NCBI GenBank assembly: GCA_018241995.1 | Contig: JAFECT010000007.1 | Span: 62,001-126,000, forward strand | Direction of reading: 5' to 3' | From: Pseudomonadota bacterium | Lineage (GTDB): Bacteria > Pseudomonadota > Alphaproteobacteria > Caulobacterales > Caulobacteraceae | DNA length: 64,000 nucleotides | Shown here: piece after piece, positions 58,611 through 64,000 of the stretch | Layout: each line of letters opens with the position of its first letter | How positions within the stretch are numbered: position 1 is the first letter of the stretch | Position numbers and translations under genes: made by a program | The notes under the pieces: generated by a model | Seen by the model: the letters and a program-made list of their open reading frames with translations, nothing else | Databases searched by the model: none | What the model was told of the DNA's origin: nothing

Positions 58611-59588
58611 TTGAGCGAACCTTCCCATCGTCGGCGCCGGTCCGAGAGCCCGGCCCAGATGCCCAGGATCGAGCCCATGCGCATGCGCATCGGGGCGTTC
58701 GAGCTGCGCAAGGCCGGCGCCTCGCGCTACGACCTGCGCGACCCGTACCACATCGCCGTGACGGTCAGCTGGACCGGTTTCTTCATCGGGCTGGTGGTCG
58801 CCTTCGTGCTGATCAACCTGATCTTCGCCCTGCTGTACCTGGCGGTGCCCGGCGCGGTGACCAATCTGGACAGTATCGTCGACGCCTTCTTCTTCTCGAT
58901 CGAGACCCTGGCGACCGTGGGCTATGGCGCGATGGCGCCGGAGACGGTCTATGGCCACGTGATCTCGGGCGCGGAGATCATCACCGGCATGGCCTTCACC
59001 GCCATCACCACCGGCCTGATCTTCGTGCGGTTTTCCAGGCCGCGGGCGCTGATCCTCTATGCCGATACGGCGGTGGTGGCGGTGCGCAACGGCAAGCCGA
59101 CCCTGATGCTGCGGATCGGCAACGGCCGCGCCAGCGTGCTGACCAACGCGGACGCCAGGCTTTCCGCCTTGATGCGCGAGGAGACGCAGGAGGGGCAGGT
59201 CTATCGCCGGCCGCGCGACCTGAAACTGGAACGCGCGCACCTGCCGATCTTCGGCCTGACCTGGACCCTGATGCACGAGATCGACGACGACAGCCCGCTC
59301 AGGGGCTACGACGCCGAGGCGATGATGCAGGAGCAGGTGCGCCTGTTCCTGGCCACCAAGGCCCACGACACCGCCCTGAACGCCGACGTGCAGGATATGA
59401 AGGACTATGGGCCCGAGGCGGTGCTGTGGAACACCCGCTATCAGGACGCCATCGCCTTTGACGACAAGGGCCAGACCTACGCCGACCTGAACCGCATCAG
59501 CCTGGTCGAACCCGATCCCTTTGCGCCCGCTGGGGCCAAGCGGGCGGCGCCGGCCGCCGGGCAAGACGGCGAAGCTTCCGCCGCCTGA
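58611..59588 (+). CDS. Inward-rectifier potassium channel (KirBac type)
   Basis: A 325-residue channel protein. A basic N terminus with the slide-helix region DLRDPYHIAVTVSWTGFF leads into TM1 (about 55-83), the pore helix and filter SIETLATVGYGAM (TVGYG 102-106), and TM2 (about 118-142). A C-terminal cytoplasmic immunoglobulin-like domain follows (RPRALILYADTAVVAV, LTWTLMHEIDDDSPLRGYD). This is the KirBac1/3 architecture. The start is taken as TTG 58611, nine bases after a perfect AGGAGG; ATG 58659 is the alternative. It stands as a single gene. Confidence 0.92.
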   Translation: MSEPSHRRRRSESPAQMPRIEPMRMRIGAFELRKAGASRYDLRDPYHIAVTVSWTGFFIGLVVAFVLINLIFALLYLAVPGAVTNLDSIVDAFFFSIETLATVGYGAMAPETVYGHVISGAEIITGMAFTAITTGLIFVRFSRPRALILYADTAVVAVRNGKPTLMLRIGNGRASVLTNADARLSALMREETQEGQVYRRPRDLKLERAHLPIFGLTWTLMHEIDDDSPLRGYDAEAMMQEQVRLFLATKAHDTALNADVQDMKDYGPEAVLWNTRYQDAIAFDDKGQTYADLNRISLVEPDPFAPAGAKRAAPAAGQDGEASAA

Positions 59589-59651
59589 AAGCCGAACCTT
59601 TCGCCCGCCCGGGAGTTGCCTCACCGGGATTAGCGGACAGAGGTGCGTTGC

Positions 59652-61895
59652 GTGAAGACGGCTTTGGAGCTGTGGGGCGGCCATGAGTGCACGGTCAACC
59701 GTGTCGGCGAGCGGTATTTCGACCAGACGATCCGCTCCGGCCACCAACATCGGCCCGAGGACCTGGACCGCTTCGCCGCGCTCGGCCTGAAGGCGCTGCG
59801 CTATCCGGTGCTGTGGGAGCGCACGGCGCCCGATGCGCCGGAAGAGCGGGACTTCGGCTGGGCGGACGCGCGGTTCGCGCGGCTGCGCGACCTCAACATC
59901 AAGCCCATCGTCGGGCTGATCCACCACGGCTCCGGCCCTCGCTACACCGATTTGCTGGCCGAGAACTTCGCGCCGGGCCTGGCCGCCCACGCCCGCGCCG
60001 TCGCGGAACGCTATCCGTGGGTCCAGGACTGGACGCCGGTCAACGAGCCCCTGACCACCGCCCGCTTCGCCTGCGTCTATGGCCTGTGGTGGCCGCATCG
60101 GCGCGACGAGGGCGACTTCTTCCGCGCGCTTCTGAATCAGATCGACGCCACCCGCCTCGCCATGGCCGAGATTCGCGAGGTCAATCCGCGCGCGCGGCTG
60201 ATCCAGACCGAGGACCTGGGCTTCACCCATCACACGGGGCCCCTGGCCGACCAGGCAAGATATGAGAACGACCGGCGCTGGCTGACCTGGGACCTGCTCT
60301 GCGGGAAGGTGACGCCGGAGCATCCGCTGCATGCCTACATCTCGTGCTTCGGCCTCAGCGACCGGCTCAAGGCCATCGCCGAGGATCCATGCCCGCCGGA
60401 CGTGGTGGGGGTGAACCACTACCTGACCAGCGAACGGTTCCTCGATCACCGGGTCGAGCGCTATCCGGCGCGGCTGCACGGCGGCAACGGCAAGCAGCGC
60501 TACGTCGACGTCGAGGCGGTTCGCGTGGCCGAGGACGGGCCCCTGGGCCTGCGCGCCCTGCTGCGCCAGGCCTGGGAGCGCTACGGCCGCACCCTGGCGG
60601 TGACCGAGGCGCACAACGGCTGCACCCGCGAGGAGCAGATGCGCTGGTTCCTGGAGGCCTGGCGCGGCGCCGAACAGCTGCGCGGCGAGGGTATCGAGAT
60701 CGAGGCGGTGACGGCGTGGTCGCTCTTGGGCAGTCACGGCTGGTCGAACCTGCTGACCTCCGAAGACGCGTCCTACGAATGCGGGGTGTTCGACCTGAGG
60801 GCGCCGGCGCCGCGGCCCACCGCCATGGCGGCCCTGCTGAAGGACCTGGCGGGCGGGCAGGCGGTGAAGGGACCGGCCTTCGCCTCGCCCGGCTGGTGGC
60901 GGCGCGGCGATATCCGCTATGTGCACGCCCCGGCGCGTTCGGCAGTGCGTGCCCAAGACCGCGATGCGCCGGATGGCTGCGTGGTGGAGGCGCCGCCGAT
61001 CCTGATCACCGGGGCCACGGGCACTCTGGGCCAGGCCTTCGCCCGCGCCTGCCGCCATCGGGGCCTGCCGTTCGTGCTGACGGGACGCTCAACGCTGGCG
61101 ATCGACGATCCCCACAGCGTTGCGGAAGCGCTGGACCGTCTGGGCCCCAGCGCCGTGATCAACACCGCGGGCTTCGTGCGCGTGGACGACGCCGAGCACG
61201 AGGAGGACGCTTGCCTTCGCGCCAATGCCCTGGGGGCCGAGGTTCTGGCCCGCGCCTGCGCCGAGCGTGGCGCTGCGTTCGTGACCTTCTCATCCGACCT
61301 CGTGTTCGACGGCCTGAAGGGCTCGGCCTATGTCGAGAGCGACCGGCCTTCGCCCCTGAACGCCTACGGCCGCAGCAAGGCCGAGGCGGAGGCGCGGGTC
61401 CTGGCCTGCGGCGGGTGGTCTTTGGTGGTGCGCACCGCGGCCTTCTTCTCCCACGCCGATCCGCACAATTTCGCGGTCCATGCCCTGGACGCCCTGGGGC
61501 GAGGGGAGCGGTTCCAGGCGGCCGAGGACCTGATCGTCTCGCCGACCTATGTGCCGGACCTGGTCAACGCCTGCCTCGACCTGCTGCTCGACGGCGAGAC
61601 GGGCGTGCGCTGCCTCGCCAACGACGGCGCTCTGTCCTGGGCCGCCTTCGCGCGGGCCTTGGCCGAGGGCGCCGGCTACGACCCCGATCTGGTCGAAGGT
61701 GTGCCCGCCACCGCCTTCGGCTGGCCGGCCCCGCGGCCGCGCGATGTGGCCTTGGCGTCTGAGCGCGGGCAGGTGATGCCGACATTGGAGAGCGCCATCG
61801 AGCGCTTCCTGCACGGCTATGCGGCCACGGTTGGCGGCCGTCGCCTGTGCCCGCGGGACGAGGACGAGCCGCCGGTGCGCGCGGCGGCGGAGTAG
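59652..61895 (+). CDS. GH1-like glycosidase fused to RmlD-type sugar-nucleotide reductase
   Basis: A 747-residue two-domain protein. Residues 1-440 form a glycoside hydrolase family 1 barrel with acid/base Glu132 in TPVNEPLTT and a probable nucleophile Glu319 in VTEAHNG. Residues 448-725 form an RmlD/dTDP-4-dehydrorhamnose-reductase-like Rossmann domain (ITGATGTLGQAF, NTAGFVRVDDAE, SSDLVFDG, YGRSKAEAE). No signal peptide is seen. The start is taken as GTG 59652 (KTALELWGGHE), eight bases after GAGG; GTG 59643 is possible. Such GH1-RmlD fusions occur near carbohydrate-stress loci; coupled cleavage and reduction of a sugar is inferred. Confidence 0.88.
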   Translation: MKTALELWGGHECTVNRVGERYFDQTIRSGHQHRPEDLDRFAALGLKALRYPVLWERTAPDAPEERDFGWADARFARLRDLNIKPIVGLIHHGSGPRYTDLLAENFAPGLAAHARAVAERYPWVQDWTPVNEPLTTARFACVYGLWWPHRRDEGDFFRALLNQIDATRLAMAEIREVNPRARLIQTEDLGFTHHTGPLADQARYENDRRWLTWDLLCGKVTPEHPLHAYISCFGLSDRLKAIAEDPCPPDVVGVNHYLTSERFLDHRVERYPARLHGGNGKQRYVDVEAVRVAEDGPLGLRALLRQAWERYGRTLAVTEAHNGCTREEQMRWFLEAWRGAEQLRGEGIEIEAVTAWSLLGSHGWSNLLTSEDASYECGVFDLRAPAPRPTAMAALLKDLAGGQAVKGPAFASPGWWRRGDIRYVHAPARSAVRAQDRDAPDGCVVEAPPILITGATGTLGQAFARACRHRGLPFVLTGRSTLAIDDPHSVAEALDRLGPSAVINTAGFVRVDDAEHEEDACLRANALGAEVLARACAERGAAFVTFSSDLVFDGLKGSAYVESDRPSPLNAYGRSKAEAEARVLACGGWSLVVRTAAFFSHADPHNFAVHALDALGRGERFQAAEDLIVSPTYVPDLVNACLDLLLDGETGVRCLANDGALSWAAFARALAEGAGYDPDLVEGVPATAFGWPAPRPRDVALASERGQVMPTLESAIERFLHGYAATVGGRRLCPRDEDEPPVRAAAE

Positions 61896-61920
61896 GGCGC
61901 CACGTACCTTCCGGCCGGCT

Positions 61921-61972
61921 GAAATGTTATTTCATAACATTTCTTGACTCGCTGTTATAATATCACATAACA
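61921..61972 (+). promoter_or_regulatory. Zur-like operator and promoter of the TonB-dependent receptor
   Basis: A perfect palindrome with 10-bp arms GAAATGTTAT (61921-61930) and ATAACATTTC (61934-61943) around TTC closely matches the proteobacterial Zur box as I recall it. A -35 TTGACT follows at 61944-61949; with 16 bp spacing the -10 is CATAAC (61966-61971). A second, weaker inverted pair TGTTAT/ATAACA (61953-61958, 61967-61972) covers the -10 region. Repression in the presence of zinc is inferred. Confidence 0.7.
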
Positions 61973-62024
61973 CATCCCCCGTGGCGGCCGCGTCCGGGCC
62001 GCTTGATGGCGAGGGGGTTTGGCG

Positions 62025-64000
62025 ATGTCGTTCAAGTTGGGACTTCTCGTCGGAACCGGGGCCTTTGCACTCGCCGTCGCGCCCGCCTTCGCCGACCCGG
62101 CCGGCGGCGAGGTCGACGGATCGGCCAGCAGCGTGCGCGAGATCGTGGTGACGGCTCAGCGGCTGAACAACGCGCGCTCGACCATCGAAGCGAGCCTCGG
62201 CGCCACGACCTACACCCTGACCAACCAGGCCATCGAGAGCCTGCCGGGCGGCGACAACGCGGGCCTGAATCAGGTGGTGCTGCAGACGCCGGGCGTGACC
62301 CAGGACTCCTTCGGCCAGCTGCACGTGCGCGGCGACCACGCCAACATCCAGTATCGCATCAACAATGTGATCCTGCCCGAAGGCCTGGCGGTGTTCGGCC
62401 AGACGCTCAGCCCACGCCTGGCCGACAGCGTGGAGCTGATTACAGGCGCCCTGCCGGCTCAGTACGGCCTGCGCACCGCCGGCATCGTCAACATCAAGAC
62501 CAAGAGCGGCTTCGGCGACGAGAGCCGGGCCTCGCTCTACGGCGGCTCCAACGGCACGATCCAGCCCAGCCTGGAGATCTCGGGCTCGAAGGACGCCAAC
62601 AGCTGGTTCCTGTCGGGCAGCTATCTGCAGAGCGACGTGGGCATCGAGTCGCCGGACGGCAGCGCCAGGCCGGTGTATGACCAGACCCGGCAGTACCAGG
62701 CCTTCGGCTATTTCGATCACATCATCGACCCGCAGAGCCGCGCCGAGCTGATCTTCGGCGCCTCGGACCAGCGCTTCCAGATTCCGCAGCGCTCAGGCCT
62801 GCATGCCAACACCGACGGTTTCACCGACCTGGCCGGCGATCCCCTGACCGTAAACGGAACCGCGGATTTCCTGAGCCAGGACATCAAGTCGACCCAGCAC
62901 GAGACCACCGACTTCGGCATCGCCAGCTATACCCGCGCTACCGAAAACGCCTCGATGCAGCTGTCGGCCTTCGCCCGCTATTCCTCGCTGGACTACCAGC
63001 CCGACGTCCTGGGCGAGCTGCTGTTCAACGGCATCGCGCAGCAGGCCAGGAAGGCCGACACCGCTTTCGGCCTGCAGGCGGAAGGCGTCTACCACTTGAA
63101 CGACCGGCACACCGTGCGCGGCGGAGTGATCGTGCAGTTCGACCGCTCCACCAGCGACACGACGTCCGAGGTCCTGGCCGTGGACGGCGCCGGACACGCG
63201 GCCAATACGCCGAGCGTCATCATCGACAACGGCGCGCGCAACGCCCAAAGCTACAGCGCCTATGTCCAGGACGAGTGGAAGCCGATCGAGGCCCTGACCA
63301 TCAATTACGGCCTGCGCTTCGATCTGGTTGATGCGCTGCGGAACGAGAACCAGCTCAGCCCGCGCCTGAACTTCGTCTGGACGCCGACCGAGTCCACGAC
63401 CCTGCACGGCGGCTATTCGCGCTACTTCACCCCGCCCTCGTTCGAGCTGGTCACCAGCCAGACCCTGACCAAGTTCGTGGGCACGACCGCCGCGCCGATC
63501 AGCCTGACCAACACCACCCCCTTCGCCGAGCGGGCCGACTACTTCGACCTCGGCGTCCAGCAGAAGCTGCTGCCCGGCCTGACGCTGGGGGTCGACGCCT
63601 ACTATCGCAAGTCGCGCAACCTACTGGACGAGGGCCAGTTCGGCGCGCCTATCATCCTGACGCCGTTCAACTATCGCGACGGGCGGGTGCAGGGGATCGA
63701 TTTCTCCTCGACCTATGCCCGGGGCGCGTTCTCGGCCTACGCCAATTTCGCGATCTCGAAGGCGGAGGGGCGGGACATCGTCTCCAGCCAGTTCAACTTC
63801 GACCCGGGCGACCTGGCCTATATGGCCGGCCACTACATCTTCGTGGACCACGACCAGCGCTACACCGCCTCGGCCGGCGCCTCCTACCACTGGGGCCCGA
63901 CCCGGCTGTCGGCCGATCTGCTCTATGGCTCGGGCCTGCGCGCCGACGATCCGGTCACCGGCATCCCCAACGGCGGCAAGGTTCCAGCCTACACCCAGGT
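62025..64000 (+). CDS. TonB-dependent outer-membrane receptor, 3' end outside window
   Basis: An open frame of 658 codons runs to the right edge without a stop. A signal peptide (LGLLVGTGAFALAVAPAFA) precedes a TonB-box-like REIVVTAQR and the plug domain (SLPGGDNAGLNQVVLQTPGV, LHVRGDHANIQYRINNV, PAQYGLRTAGIVNIKT). Beta-barrel strands then follow with aromatic girdles (SAYVQDEWKPIEALTINYGLRFD, GYSRYFTPPSFE). The end of the barrel is missing. GAGGGGG lies eight bases before ATG 62025. The upstream Zur-like palindrome suggests uptake of zinc or a zinc chelate, as for Zur-controlled receptors of Caulobacter; the ligand is inferred. Confidence 0.92.
   Translation, partial: MSFKLGLLVGTGAFALAVAPAFADPAGGEVDGSASSVREIVVTAQRLNNARSTIEASLGATTYTLTNQAIESLPGGDNAGLNQVVLQTPGVTQDSFGQLHVRGDHANIQYRINNVILPEGLAVFGQTLSPRLADSVELITGALPAQYGLRTAGIVNIKTKSGFGDESRASLYGGSNGTIQPSLEISGSKDANSWFLSGSYLQSDVGIESPDGSARPVYDQTRQYQAFGYFDHIIDPQSRAELIFGASDQRFQIPQRSGLHANTDGFTDLAGDPLTVNGTADFLSQDIKSTQHETTDFGIASYTRATENASMQLSAFARYSSLDYQPDVLGELLFNGIAQQARKADTAFGLQAEGVYHLNDRHTVRGGVIVQFDRSTSDTTSEVLAVDGAGHAANTPSVIIDNGARNAQSYSAYVQDEWKPIEALTINYGLRFDLVDALRNENQLSPRLNFVWTPTESTTLHGGYSRYFTPPSFELVTSQTLTKFVGTTAAPISLTNTTPFAERADYFDLGVQQKLLPGLTLGVDAYYRKSRNLLDEGQFGAPIILTPFNYRDGRVQGIDFSSTYARGAFSAYANFAISKAEGRDIVSSQFNFDPGDLAYMAGHYIFVDHDQRYTASAGASYHWGPTRLSADLLYGSGLRADDPVTGIPNGGKVPAYTQ

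Noticed and set aside
58458..61058. An 866-codon reverse-strand frame through the Kir channel and GH1 fusion
   Set aside because: It runs antisense to genes with intact catalytic and filter motifs and across the tRNA gene; low-complexity translation.
62003..62680. A 225-codon plus-strand frame at the start of the TonB receptor
   Set aside because: Out-of-frame shadow; the receptor frame from 62025 runs open to the window edge with plug and barrel motifs.

Overview
The window is a chromosomal segment of a high-GC alphaproteobacterium, most likely a member of the Caulobacteraceae (Phenylobacterium/Caulobacter type). This is inferred from the very GC-rich third codon positions, the cell-wall/division run murC-murB-ddl-ftsQ-ftsA, an alphaproteobacterial SOS box (GAAC-N7-GAAC) before recA, a TonB-dependent receptor, Tat-exported DUF885 proteins, and GC-rich inverted intergenic repeats. 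There are no rRNA genes, CRISPR arrays, insertion sequences or phage genes. The genes at both ends are cut by the window: an RNA-repair enzyme on the left and an outer-membrane receptor on the right.

Region by region. 1-5.9 kb: the tail of a Pnkp-type RNA repair protein, a DUF805 membrane protein, a secreted M28 peptidase and a TPR-sulfotransferase. 5.9-8.2 kb: a reverse-strand two-component pair, a MASE1 histidine kinase and a FixJ-type regulator, joined by an ATGA overlap. 8.3-12.6 kb: a DUF885 protein, a pair of inverted palindromic repeats, and purL. 12.7-20.3 kb: murC, murB, a second MASE1 kinase, ddl, ftsQ and ftsA. This division/wall cluster is interrupted, because ftsZ does not follow ftsA and murG/ftsW do not precede murC. 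20.4-24.6 kb: a second DUF885 protein, an EF-hand protein and a reverse-strand EAL protein. 24.7-31.2 kb: SOS-controlled recA, alaS, a secreted protein of unknown function and a methylguanine-DNA methyltransferase.

31.2-35 kb: cysteine synthase, then a reverse-strand block of isocitrate dehydrogenase, a DUF2939 protein and a lipoprotein. 35.2-38.2 kb: a three-gene signalling operon (CHASE3 kinase, single-domain receiver, receiver-HisKA_2 kinase). 38.2-41.6 kb: a Tam-like methyltransferase overlapping tail to tail with a cNMP-binding/patatin protein, then two small reverse-strand genes. 41.8-48.5 kb: a secreted S9 peptidase divergent from an ABC ATPase and an unusual ABC-permease/M1-aminopeptidase fusion, together a probable envelope peptide-handling locus. 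48.6-50.3 kb: a predicted Ntn-hydrolase, proteasome-like at its N terminus, translationally coupled to a small uncharacterised protein. 50.4-56.5 kb: small secreted and membrane proteins, a beta-barrel protein, a 26-repeat TPR protein and a conserved XRE regulator.

56.5-58.5 kb: a histidine phosphatase and a lower-GC DUF4238 gene beside tRNA-Leu(UAA), the one stretch that looks horizontally acquired. 58.6-64 kb: a KirBac channel, a GH1-RmlD fusion enzyme and a TonB-dependent receptor. The receptor's promoter carries a near-perfect Zur-type palindrome, which suggests zinc-starvation control. The most promising leads are the Ntn-hydrolase pair, the permease-aminopeptidase fusion with its S9 neighbour, the Zur-box receptor, and the Pnkp RNA-repair gene at the left edge.
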